A stretch of DNA of 64,000 nt from Corynebacterium macginleyi. Its GTDB lineage: Bacteria; Actinomycetota; Actinomycetes; Mycobacteriales; Mycobacteriaceae. The stretch is from NCBI RefSeq assembly GCF_003688935.1, contig NZ_REGE01000003.1, forward strand, positions 124,001 through 188,000, read 5' to 3'. A program made the position numbers and the translations under genes. The notes below the pieces were generated by a model, which saw only the letters and a list, made by a program, of their open reading frames with translations, ran no database searches and was not told where the DNA came from. Shown here one piece after another: positions 55,085 to 64,000 of the stretch; position 1 is the stretch's first letter, and every line of letters starts with the position of its first letter.

Positions 55085-55633
55085 CTATTCCGCGTTGGAA
55101 AAATCAAACTCTGCCAGGTCGATACCCAGCTCTTCTACCGTAGGCCAATCCTGCGGAATCGCGGTACCGCGTAGCGCACCGTGGTCGGCCGCCATGGCCA
55201 CGGCCTCGGTGCCGAGGCGAAAGTGCTGTGGCCCTTCGGCAAGCGCGTAGGCGATGAGCACGTGCAAGCACTTCACCCGCTCCGGCATGCCGCCGCCAGA
55301 AAAATCAGTGCCCAAGTCCTCGATTTCGTTGCGCTTGGCCAAGAAGTGCTCATGGGCCTGGCGATAGTCCGCAGCCAGCTCCTGGTCCTCGGCCAGGCGC
55401 GACTCCATCCACTTCATCACGTGCGCGACCTCTAACCGGGAGGCCTCCGCGGTAAGGCGGGGATCGGTGAGGTAGTAAAGCGTGGGAAATGGGGTGCCAT
55501 CCGGCAACTTAGGAGAGGTTTTAATCACGGCCGGTTGGCCGTCCGGCGTGCGGAAGGATACCTCGAGCACGCCGCGTGGAGTGCGGCCCAATTGCTCGGA
55601 AACGATGACTAAATCTGCATCAGTGAGGGTCAT
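55085..55633 (-). CDS. DUF501 protein
   Basis: A 182-residue soluble protein of the DUF501 family, found between ftsB-like and ppx genes in actinobacteria (Rv1025). Core segments LPDGTPFPTLYYLTDPRLTA, RLEVAHVMKWMESRL and FSGGGMPERVKCLHVLIAYA fit the family. Function unknown; it is co-transcribed with its neighbours by spacing (8-9 bases). Confidence 0.92.
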   Translation of the reverse strand: MTLTDADLVIVSEQLGRTPRGVLEVSFRTPDGQPAVIKTSPKLPDGTPFPTLYYLTDPRLTAEASRLEVAHVMKWMESRLAEDQELAADYRQAHEHFLAKRNEIEDLGTDFSGGGMPERVKCLHVLIAYALAEGPQHFRLGTEAVAMAADHGALRGTAIPQDWPTVEELGIDLAEFDFSNAE

Positions 55634-55641
55634 GCGAACAA

Positions 55642-56202
55642 TTATCGCACATCGGCGTGCTCCTCAGGCGCTGGCTCAATCGGCAGGTGATGCGACTCGA
55701 CCACGGGAGCCTCTTCTTCTGGCGGCTGCGCCACAGAATCCCACAGCACCTCAAACCACGGGCGCAAATCCTCCTGTGCCTGGATATCGGTAGTGACCTG
55801 TTTATCGGGCTGAATATTCGGATCGATGATGCGATAAGCGGTCTCACCTTGTTCGACCAAGCCGAAGCGCCGCCGAGCTTCCTGCTTGATATAGTCCTCG
55901 GATTTGTATTTATCGATCTTTTCTAACAGGGCGTCTTTCTCATTCTGCTTCGCCGTAATCGATTCATTGAGTCGGGCGATTTCGGAGCGTCCTTGGTAAT
56001 AATTACGCAACGGCACCGCGATGATAACAAGCACCAACAACACGAAAATTACGATGACGGTCATGCCCACAATGTTCACGCGATCGGGCTTGCGATTCTT
56101 TTTTTCCTGCGCCCGCTGAGGTTTGTGGGGATCCGAAGCACGCGAAGCCACCGGAACCCTGGTGCGGCCCCGGCGGCGCTTCGTCTTCTTCTCACGTGCC
56201 AT
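55642..56202 (-). CDS. ftsB: FtsB/DivIC-family septum protein
   Basis: A 186-residue single-pass protein of the divisome. A basic N-terminus of about 45 residues (KKTKRRRGRTRVP) precedes one membrane helix (NIVGMTVIVIFVLLVLVIIA), then a coiled coil SEIARLNESITAKQNEKDAL and the family tail YIKQEARRRFGLVEQGETAY. An acidic Pro-rich C-terminus extends beyond the usual length. It links FtsL and FtsQ in septum assembly, by family. Confidence 0.93.
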   Translation of the reverse strand: MAREKKTKRRRGRTRVPVASRASDPHKPQRAQEKKNRKPDRVNIVGMTVIVIFVLLVLVIIAVPLRNYYQGRSEIARLNESITAKQNEKDALLEKIDKYKSEDYIKQEARRRFGLVEQGETAYRIIDPNIQPDKQVTTDIQAQEDLRPWFEVLWDSVAQPPEEEAPVVESHHLPIEPAPEEHADVR

Positions 56203-56360
56203 AGGGTTACTATCCTAGCGCCGCCACACCAGTAACACGGGCGTGGCACGCGCGGGAATTCACCAACTTTCTCAAGCGCTCAAGGTGCTTGAAATCTGTG
56301 CTGCGCAATGGGCATTTCACGGCCGAGGCCGACAGAAAAATAGTGACACAACAAGGAAGC

Positions 56361-56390
56361 CCCCGCCGCACCTTGCAGAGCGCAGCGGGG
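56361..56390 (-). terminator. probable enolase terminator
   Basis: Arms CCCCGCCGC (56361-56369) and GCAGCGGGG (56382-56390) pair over 9 bp with one G-U; the minus strand continues GCTTCCTTGTTG. It lies 38 bases after the eno stop. Confidence 0.6.
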
Positions 56391-56428
56391 ACTAATTTCC
56401 TACCGGAATCCGGCTTTTGAGCTAGACC

Positions 56429-57721
<1,293 letters not shown>

Positions 57722-57798
57722 TTATAGATGATGTTTGTCGCTGAGCCAATTAGTTCAGTTACACGCTACATTGTTCCAGAAAACCGCCCCGCGTGAAG

Positions 57799-58560
57799 CT
57801 AACGAGCCGGTTGCGGGACTGAGTAGGCATTTGCCGCGTGGGCTACCTTTTCCAGATATTCCCTGGACTGGTTGTAATTTAAGATGGCCTCTTCCCACTG
57901 ATCTGGGTCACTGAGATCCCTATCACCAAAGCACAAAAGGTTCGCCGCCCCCAGCGCGGCATCGTCAATCTGATTTGGGTCAGCCTCTCCATCGCCATTT
58001 GCATCTCCACCGACGAACTCCCACGAAGAAGGGATGAACTGCAAAGGGCCTACCGCACGGTCGAATTCCGTATCGCCATCGATTTCACCGTTATCGGTAT
58101 CCGGGGTATGCGCGGTGTTATTCGTTCCATCCAGAGTAATGCCAACGATCGGAGGCTGCGGGTAGCCGTTATCATCCATTTTGGAAGACCTAAACCAATT
58201 TCCGTTATAGGTACCGTGCCGAGTTTCTACGTAGCCCACCCCTGCCAAGGTATTCCAACGCAAGTTACAACCTGGGTGCTGCTGCCGGGCGATGAGCTCT
58301 GCGTTGCCATAGGCGCGCAGTGCCTGCGGGGGGATGTCTGTAGCTTCTGCCAGATCCGATGCCCAGTGGGTTAGTTTATCGGCCGTGCGGCCCGGCGCAT
58401 TGACATCGATATTTGCCACCTCTTTTCCACCAACTGGCGGGGTGGCACGTGGAACCGAAGAATCATCGGCAGAATTTGTCACAAATAGCACCATCACCAG
58501 CGCAATGATTATTACTACGGCTAGCCCGCAGCCCCCAACTATTCGCAGCAGCCTATTCAT
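57799..58560 (-). CDS. lytic transglycosylase (LpqU-like)
   Basis: A 253-residue peptidoglycan lytic enzyme. A signal-anchor helix (LRIVGGCGLAVVIIIALVMV) is followed by a catalytic domain: TLAGVGYVETRHGTYNG (catalytic Glu), VGPLQFIPSSWEFVGGDANG, DGEADPNQIDDAALGAANLL and ILNYNQSREYLEKV. The order corresponds to MltB-type soluble transglycosylases (Rv1022, lpqU, before enolase). No lipobox is present here, so it is membrane-anchored or secreted rather than a lipoprotein. The GNATGXXX-type Ca-binding loop DANGDGEADPNQID may bind calcium. Confidence 0.9.
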   Translation of the reverse strand: MNRLLRIVGGCGLAVVIIIALVMVLFVTNSADDSSVPRATPPVGGKEVANIDVNAPGRTADKLTHWASDLAEATDIPPQALRAYGNAELIARQQHPGCNLRWNTLAGVGYVETRHGTYNGNWFRSSKMDDNGYPQPPIVGITLDGTNNTAHTPDTDNGEIDGDTEFDRAVGPLQFIPSSWEFVGGDANGDGEADPNQIDDAALGAANLLCFGDRDLSDPDQWEEAILNYNQSREYLEKVAHAANAYSVPQPAR

Positions 58561-58649
58561 GAGTAGCCATCCTACTAAGTGAAATTCACCCCGCCGGATA
58601 ACCACACGCGCCCGTCAAGCGTAAAAGTCGCTGAGACTTTTACCCATTT

Positions 58650-59240
58650 TTACTCCCGTGATTTTCCCTCTGCCCAGAGACGGTTTTGTTCTTCCACGCT
58701 TACGATTTCCGTTGTGCCGTCAAAGAGATACGGCGCGCGTGAGCGCATTTTCTGCACGAAGCTCGCGGCGACATCATCTAGCGAGAAGGTAGAAATCTCG
58801 GCATGAAAAATCACCTGCAGGAAGATATCCCCAAGCTCTTTAAGCAGGTCCTCCTCGGGTGCGCACTGGCGAACGGCCGCCGCAAATTCCCCTGCCTCCT
58901 CTTCTAGATACGGTAGAAGGGATTCATGGGTCTGCTCGCGCTCCCATTCTCCGATGCGGCGGGCCGTCGCCATAGCGTTGCGCGCCTGCATCACGGGATC
59001 GTCGAGCGAGTCAGCCCTAATGACCTGCTCCCCGGCGGCAATGCGCGCCTGGGTTTCCGGATCGTGTTCATCGGTAGTGACTAAAGTGCCGGTGGCATCA
59101 TCGCCGCTTAAGAGATCCGCAAAATTCCACCGCACTGACACCGGCACTTCCCCAGTGAACTGAACGGGTCCAAATAACCTGCTATGGGCGCGCATAGGAA
59201 TCATGGTGGGCCAGCGTTCATCGAGCAAAAGCACTGTCAT
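58650..59240 (-). CDS. mazG: MazG-family nucleoside triphosphate pyrophosphohydrolase
   Basis: A 196-residue enzyme hydrolysing (d)NTPs to monophosphates plus pyrophosphate. The MazG core is YLEEEAGEFAAAVR with KELGDIFLQVIFHAEI (E-x-x-E...E-x-x-D metal motif) near residues 105-145. The N-terminal 90 residues are an actinobacterial extension, as in Rv1021. It is divergent from lysI. Confidence 0.92.
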   Translation of the reverse strand: MTVLLLDERWPTMIPMRAHSRLFGPVQFTGEVPVSVRWNFADLLSGDDATGTLVTTDEHDPETQARIAAGEQVIRADSLDDPVMQARNAMATARRIGEWEREQTHESLLPYLEEEAGEFAAAVRQCAPEEDLLKELGDIFLQVIFHAEISTFSLDDVAASFVQKMRSRAPYLFDGTTEIVSVEEQNRLWAEGKSRE

Positions 59241-59297
59241 ACCTACAAAGTTTATCCCGTGTATTTTCTCAAGTTCCCATTAACGGGGCAGGCACGG

Positions 59298-59303
59298 TAT
59301 TTT
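59298..59303 (+). promoter_or_regulatory. -10 element of a leaderless transcript (lysI)
   Basis: TATTTT ends 6 bases before ATG 59310, supporting that start. Confidence 0.4.
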
Positions 59304-59309
59304 AAGCCA

Positions 59310-60785
59310 ATGACCTCCAGTCAAAATAAGTCCCACTCGGTGTCGTTGTGGACACTTGTCGCGCTGATTATCGGATCCACCGTCGGCGCGGGCATCTTTT
59401 CGCTACCGCAAAATATTTCCTCCGTAGCAGGCCCAGGCGCCATGCTCATTGGTTGGTTGGTGGCCGGCATCGGCATGCTGTCCGTTGCCTTTGTCTTCCA
59501 GATTTTGGCGTACCGCAAACCCCACCTCGATTCCGGCGTGTATTCCTACGTGCGCGCCGGCTTGGGTGATTTCATTGGCTTTACCTCGGGGTGGGGTTAT
59601 TGGCTGGGTTCGGTGATGGCACAGGTGGGATATGCCACCCTGTTTTTCAACACCATTGGGCATTACCTGCCGTTTTTCGATGCAGACCACAGGTGGCCGT
59701 CCGCCATTGCCGTCTCCCTACTGTCGTGGGGAATCTTCGCGGTCTTGGCCCGCGGGGTGCAGCAGGCCGCCTTCATGAACCTGGTAACGACGATCGCCAA
59801 GATTGTCCCAATCTTGGCCTTCATCGTGTTCATCGCGTTCATCGGCTTTAGCTGGGATAAATTCACCCTGGATTTCTGGGGCCGAAATTCCGACACCAGC
59901 GTCTTCGATCAGGTTCAGGGCATCATGCTCTTTACGGTATGGGTCTTTATTGGTGTAGAAGGTGCCTCTGTCTATTCCAAGCAGGCCACCAAACGCACCG
60001 ATGTTGGCCGCGCCACAATCATCGGATTCTTCTCCGTGCTGGCCCTTTTGGTGTCCGTATCCACCTTGAGTTTTGGCGTGATGACGAAGGAAGAATTAGC
60101 CGCGCTGCCGGATAACTCTATGGCCTCGGTGCTCACTGAGGTTGTCGGACCCTGGGGTGGCGCGCTGATTTCCATTGGCTTGTGCCTGTCGGTCCTCGGG
60201 GCCTACGTCTCCTGGCAGATGCTGTGCGCTGAGCCGATCGTCATGATGGCTATCGATGGCCTTATCCCCCGCCGTATCGGCACTATCAATGTCGCCGGTG
60301 CCCCGTGGGTAGCCCAGCTGGTTTCCACATCTGCCATTCAGATCTTCATCGTCGTCTTTTACGTCAATGAGGCCTCTTATGCCGCGATGGTGCAGCTCGC
60401 CACCATCATGTACCTTTTGCCCTATATCTTTTCCTCGCTATACCTATTGCTGCTAGCGATACGGGGCAAGGGTGTGAGCCACCCGTACGCAGGAACGCGG
60501 TTCGATCTATCCGGGCCGGATATTCCCAGGCGCGAAAACCGGCGCCATTTTGGCATCGCACTGGTGGCCTTTGCGTACTCACTGTGGCTGATTTACGCCG
60601 CAGAACCTGTTTATATTCTCTTTGGTGCGCTCGCCGTCGTGCCAGGAATTGTGCCGTATATACTCACTCGGTTATCGCGCCGCGAGAAGCTTTTTAACGG
60701 ATTTGAGTGGTCAATTGTCATCGTAGTGCTGGTGGCCGCCACTATTGCCGCAGTCGGACTCGCCCAAGGAACGCTGGAACTCTAG
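59310..60785 (+). CDS. lysI: L-lysine permease LysI (APC family)
   Basis: A 491-residue amino acid antiporter of the basic-amino-acid group. The text ALIIGSTVGAGIFSLPQNIS, AGPGAMLIGWLVAGIGMLSV, DSGVYSYVRAGLGDFIGFTS and PDNSMASVLTEVVGPWGGAL closely follow C. glutamicum LysI as recalled, and gene order near mazG-eno agrees. Twelve or thirteen helices. Lysine uptake by exchange is the expected role; arginine/ornithine antiport cannot be excluded. Confidence 0.9.
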   Translation: MTSSQNKSHSVSLWTLVALIIGSTVGAGIFSLPQNISSVAGPGAMLIGWLVAGIGMLSVAFVFQILAYRKPHLDSGVYSYVRAGLGDFIGFTSGWGYWLGSVMAQVGYATLFFNTIGHYLPFFDADHRWPSAIAVSLLSWGIFAVLARGVQQAAFMNLVTTIAKIVPILAFIVFIAFIGFSWDKFTLDFWGRNSDTSVFDQVQGIMLFTVWVFIGVEGASVYSKQATKRTDVGRATIIGFFSVLALLVSVSTLSFGVMTKEELAALPDNSMASVLTEVVGPWGGALISIGLCLSVLGAYVSWQMLCAEPIVMMAIDGLIPRRIGTINVAGAPWVAQLVSTSAIQIFIVVFYVNEASYAAMVQLATIMYLLPYIFSSLYLLLLAIRGKGVSHPYAGTRFDLSGPDIPRRENRRHFGIALVAFAYSLWLIYAAEPVYILFGALAVVPGIVPYILTRLSRREKLFNGFEWSIVIVVLVAATIAAVGLAQGTLEL

Positions 60786-60946
60786 TCCTTTCCTCCACCG
60801 AGCGCGATCAGATTGGCGCGCTCACCCGCCACCGCAAACGGTCCAGACACAGACAGGCTTATCAGGGTATATCACCCCTTTACCCTGTGAAGAGTTGGCA
60901 AAGCAGCGCCATACGTTAATCTGACGCATGCTTACTAGATCCTGGT

Positions 60947-61119
60947 TTGGACATGGCCAACGAAGCTGTGGTCCCGCAAGGGCGCGTGCACATGCTCTCT
61001 GCCGGACAGATGATCACCGCACAGGCCCTGAAGCACGAGGCCGACATCATCGTGGGCGGGCGACTCCCCTCTCCGGCGGGGTCCTTGTCAACGCGCTACT
61101 CGCCAACGCTGATGAATGA
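60947..61119 (+). pseudogene. unidentified frameshifted gene relic between lysI and mfd
   Basis: A coding-like frame from 60947 (TTG; ATG at 60953) reads MANEAVVPQGRVHMLSAGQM then ITAQALKHEADIIVGGRL, after which the meaningful text continues in another frame as [15 protein letters not shown] with a stop at 61117-61119. This suggests a gene remnant with one frameshift, overlapping the mfd end by 24 bases. No family recognised. The gap 60786-60946 holds an inverted repeat GAGCGCG (60800-60806) / CGCGCTC (60817-60823), possibly the lysI terminator though without a T-run. Confidence 0.35.
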
Positions 61120-64000
61120 TGCGGCACCGGTCGGCTCACCCGAGACGTTGATGGGTTGGACATCAAAAAGCGCGCTCAAAAAGTCTGCGGCCCACTGGAG
61201 GAGCTCTGTATCGCGCAACTTGGGCGAGGTGACATTGCGCCCGGCTTTGGGGAAGGGGACGTTGATGGCCTTGGCCGCTGCCCGGAAGCTCGATCCCGGG
61301 TAGAGGCGCTTGAGGCGCACTTGCTTGGAATCCGGCAGTTCGACCGGGTGAAATTTCACCCGGGTACCCTGCACGGTAATGTCTGCCACCCCGGCCCGCC
61401 GAGCTTGATGGCGCAGGCGCGCCACGGCGAGCAAGCGCTCTACTTCTTTGGACAAGGGTCCGAAGCGGTCTTCCATTTCCTCCCGCGCCGCCGTGAGATC
61501 ATTATTGTCCTGCGAGGCCGCCAACTTGCGGTAAACCTCAAGTCGCAGACGCTCGGAATCGATATAGGACTCAGGAATGTGCGCATCCACGGGAAGGTCG
61601 ATGCGGATTTCTTTCGGGCCTTCGTCCGTTACCGCAGGTACCTCGCCACGGGCTAAGGATTTGTAGGCCTCCACGGCTTCACCGACCAAGCGCACGTAGA
61701 GGTCAAAGCCCACGCCTGCGATATGGCCGGACTGCTGTGCGCCCAGGACGTTGCCAGCACCGCGCATCTCCAAGTCCTTCATGGCCACGGCCATGCCCGC
61801 ACCGAGATCATTGTTCTGCGCGATGGTGGCCAGGCGGTCATAAGAGTTCTCAGTCAGTGTGGCTCCCTTGGGATACAGAAAGTAGGCGTACCCGCGCTCG
61901 CGGGAGCGGCCCACCCGCCCGCGCAACTGGTGCAGCTGTGACAGACCCATGTGGTGCGCATTTTCCACGATGAGCGTATTGGCATTGGCAATATCCAGGC
62001 CTGTTTCCACGATCGTGGTACAGACCAAAACGTCATACTCGCGGTCCCAGAATCCCTGGACGGTCTTTTCCAGTACATCCTCGTTCATTTGGCCATGGGC
62101 GACGACGATGCGCGCTTCCGGCACCAAGTCGCGCAGCTCGCGCGCCTTCTTTTCAATATCGGAGACCTTATTGTGGATGAAGAAGGTCTGGCCATCGCGC
62201 AGAAGCTCGCGCCGAATGGCGGCCGCGACTTGCTTGTCCTCGTAGGCGCCAACATAGGTCAGCACCGGGTGGCGGTCCTCCGGTGGGGTGAGAATGGTCG
62301 ACATTTCGCGAATACCTGCCATGGACATCTCCAACGTGCGCGGAATCGGCGTCGCGGACATGGTGAGCACGTCCACGCTGGCTTTTAACGCCTTGATGTG
62401 TTCCTTGTGCTCCACACCGAAGCGCTGCTCCTCATCAACCACGATGAGGCCCAAGTTCTTCCAGTGCACGCCGGTTTGCAGCAGGCGGTGCGTGCCGACG
62501 ACGATATCAATCGAGCCATCTACCAGCCCCTTGAAAATTTCCGAGGCTTCCTTCTTGGAGGTAAACCGAGACAACACCGCAATCTTTACGGGGAAACCGG
62601 CCATGCGCTCGCTAAAAGTATCGTAGTGCTGCTGCGCTAGCAGCGTGGTCGGCACAAGCACGGCGACCTGGGTGCCATCTTGGACCGCCTTGAAGGCGGC
62701 GCGAATGGCGACCTCGGTCTTGCCATATCCCACATCGCCGACGACTACACGGTCCATCGGCACTGAGGATTCCATATCCTCTTTCACCGCGTCGATAGCC
62801 AGCATCTGGTCCTCGGTTTCGACGAAGGGAAAATTATCCTCCATCTCCGCCTGCCAGGGATTATCGGGCGCGAACTGGTGACCTGGTGCGGCCTGGCGCT
62901 TGGCATAAAGGTCCACCAATTCGCCGGCGATTTCGCGCACAGCAGCGCGCGCCTTCTTCTTGGTGTTCTTCCAGTCGGAGCCACCCATCTTGGATAGGTG
63001 CGGAGATTCGCCGCCAGTGTATTTGCTGAGCAGATCCAGCGAATCCATCGGCACCCACAGCTGGTCCGCCGGCTGCCCACGCTTGGAAGGCGCATATTCC
63101 AGCACGATGTATTCGCGCCGACTGGTCTCATCGCCGGATTGGATAGTGCGTTCGGCCATCTTCAAAAACTTGCCGATGCCGTGCGTTTCATGCACCACAA
63201 AATCGCCCTGCTTGAGCGCCAGCGGGTCCACCTTATTGCGGCGTTTGGCCGGGCGCCGCTTGGCGTCTGCAATATCGCCTACGCGGTTACCAGTCAGATC
63301 GGTTTCCGTGACCACGACGAGCGGCAACGCCTCGACGTCTTTTAGCTTGCGCACCTTGGGAAAGACCAAACCGGCGTGGCTGAGCGCCTGATACAAGGTG
63401 ACCTCGCCCGCACTGGGTTCCCAGCCGGGGGTGGCCACCTTGGTCCGAATGCCCTGCTCTGCAAAGCGCTCCACCATGCGTTTGATGGCGCCTTGGGCAG
63501 GAGCGATAAACGCCGCACGCCCGCCGGCGTGAGTATGCGCCAATAGCTGGGCCATCATCGCGTCGATTTCCTTGACATCTCCGCGCGGGGTGGGCCCAGG
63601 CTCGAACTCGAGCGGCAGGGTTTCATCCTCCGGTCCAGCCAACATGCCCGGTGGAGAAAATGTCCACAGCGGCTGCCCGGCCTCGCGAATAGAGACTTCC
63701 AAAGACTCAAAGGAGCGGTAGCTCGATCCTTTGGTATCGAGCCCTTCCGTGGCCAAGGGGCCATCTGCGCCCATGGCCGCGGCCTCCCACCCAGCAGCAA
63801 GGAATTCCGCATCGGTTTTTTCCAGATCTTCAACGCGGCGCCTGATTTTTTCCGGCGCCATCATTACCACGTGGGTGGCGGCGGGGAGGAACTCGGAGAG
63901 GGTGATCAGTGGGGCATCGGAAAGCACGGGCAAAACCGCCTCCATGCCCTCAGCCGGAATATATTCGCTCACCTTAGTCAAAAGCTCCACCAACGCCGGG
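61096..64000 (-). CDS. mfd: transcription-repair coupling factor Mfd, C-terminal part (partial)
   Basis: About 967 residues are visible; the N-terminus (UvrB-homology part, some 230-250 residues) lies beyond the window. The RNA polymerase-interaction domain ([20 protein letters not shown]) is followed by a RecG-like helicase: Walker [25 protein letters not shown] motif [60 protein letters not shown] and [20 protein letters not shown]. The TRCF C-terminal domain (D7) starts [20 protein letters not shown]. Mfd displaces stalled RNA polymerase and recruits UvrA. The frame is still open at the window edge. Confidence 0.95.
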   Translation of the reverse strand, partial: PALVELLTKVSEYIPAEGMEAVLPVLSDAPLITLSEFLPAATHVVMMAPEKIRRRVEDLEKTDAEFLAAGWEAAAMGADGPLATEGLDTKGSSYRSFESLEVSIREAGQPLWTFSPPGMLAGPEDETLPLEFEPGPTPRGDVKEIDAMMAQLLAHTHAGGRAAFIAPAQGAIKRMVERFAEQGIRTKVATPGWEPSAGEVTLYQALSHAGLVFPKVRKLKDVEALPLVVVTETDLTGNRVGDIADAKRRPAKRRNKVDPLALKQGDFVVHETHGIGKFLKMAERTIQSGDETSRREYIVLEYAPSKRGQPADQLWVPMDSLDLLSKYTGGESPHLSKMGGSDWKNTKKKARAAVREIAGELVDLYAKRQAAPGHQFAPDNPWQAEMEDNFPFVETEDQMLAIDAVKEDMESSVPMDRVVVGDVGYGKTEVAIRAAFKAVQDGTQVAVLVPTTLLAQQHYDTFSERMAGFPVKIAVLSRFTSKKEASEIFKGLVDGSIDIVVGTHRLLQTGVHWKNLGLIVVDEEQRFGVEHKEHIKALKASVDVLTMSATPIPRTLEMSMAGIREMSTILTPPEDRHPVLTYVGAYEDKQVAAAIRRELLRDGQTFFIHNKVSDIEKKARELRDLVPEARIVVAHGQMNEDVLEKTVQGFWDREYDVLVCTTIVETGLDIANANTLIVENAHHMGLSQLHQLRGRVGRSRERGYAYFLYPKGATLTENSYDRLATIAQNNDLGAGMAVAMKDLEMRGAGNVLGAQQSGHIAGVGFDLYVRLVGEAVEAYKSLARGEVPAVTDEGPKEIRIDLPVDAHIPESYIDSERLRLEVYRKLAASQDNNDLTAAREEMEDRFGPLSKEVERLLAVARLRHQARRAGVADITVQGTRVKFHPVELPDSKQVRLKRLYPGSSFRAAAKAINVPFPKAGRNVTSPKLRDTELLQWAADFLSALFDVQPINVSGEPTGAASFISVGE

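Noticed and set aside
60800..60823. Rho-independent terminator after lysI
   Set aside because: A 7-bp stem exists but no T-run follows on either strand.

Overview
The window looks like a chromosomal segment of a Corynebacterium. The reasons are a mycothiol S-conjugate amidase gene, a LysI-type lysine permease beside mazG/eno, LGFP and DUF3558 lipoproteins, DUF4245/DUF4307/DUF501/DUF6542 proteins, many apparently leaderless genes, and gene order resembling two Mycobacterium tuberculosis blocks known to me (greA-mca-uppS-coaA-glyA-phoH-fum-glpX-xseBA-ispH-ychF, and mfd-mazG-lpqU-eno-ftsB-DUF501-ppx). The species cannot be fixed from the sequence alone.

Layout. 1-6.5 kb: a truncated secreted protein, DUF402 and DUF808 proteins, a stretch of gene relics (including a ZIP-type zinc transporter remnant), a BCCT osmolyte transporter and an unknown protein. 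6.5-17.5 kb: a complete selenocysteine island. selB, selA and the tRNA-Sec gene (selC) run left, selD runs right, and after a lipoprotein gene comes a three-subunit formate dehydrogenase (NrfD-like membrane subunit, 4Fe-4S subunit, catalytic subunit). The catalytic subunit has an in-frame UGA at the selenocysteine position, followed by a hairpin resembling a bacterial SECIS. A pyroglutamyl peptidase gene closes the block. 17.8-26 kb: a dicarboxylate/amino-acid symporter, a CDF metal transporter, an organophosphorus uptake operon (HAD phosphatase, PhnD, PhnC, two PhnE, RpiR-type regulator) and a DJ-1/PfpI protein.

26-49.6 kb: mostly core genes (ychF, AI-2E transporter, rmuC, ispH, xseAB, glpX, fumC, phoH2, glyA, coaA, cis-prenyl transferase, mca, greA). 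They are interrupted by a TetR/MFS drug-efflux pair with a clear operator, a GNAT acetyltransferase, an LGFP lipoprotein with 11-residue Ala-rich repeats, and a LysR-type effector domain that has no DNA-binding domain. 49.6-52.3 kb: a two-gene islet, a DUF3558 lipoprotein translationally coupled to a large Gly/Ala-rich protein that resembles type VII secretion substrates. 52.6-64 kb: a Bax-inhibitor-1 membrane protein, a decayed region against a tRNA with anticodon UAA but a short variable loop, then ppx, DUF501, ftsB, eno, a lytic transglycosylase, mazG, lysI, another relic and the C-terminal part of mfd.

The most coherent functional system is the selenoprotein formate dehydrogenase with its own Sec machinery. 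The least explained are the PPE-like/DUF3558 pair, the HTH-less LysR domain with its polybasic tail, the organophosphorus operon of unknown substrate, and the relic zone next to the tRNA. All calls come from reading sequence and motifs; no database search was possible.
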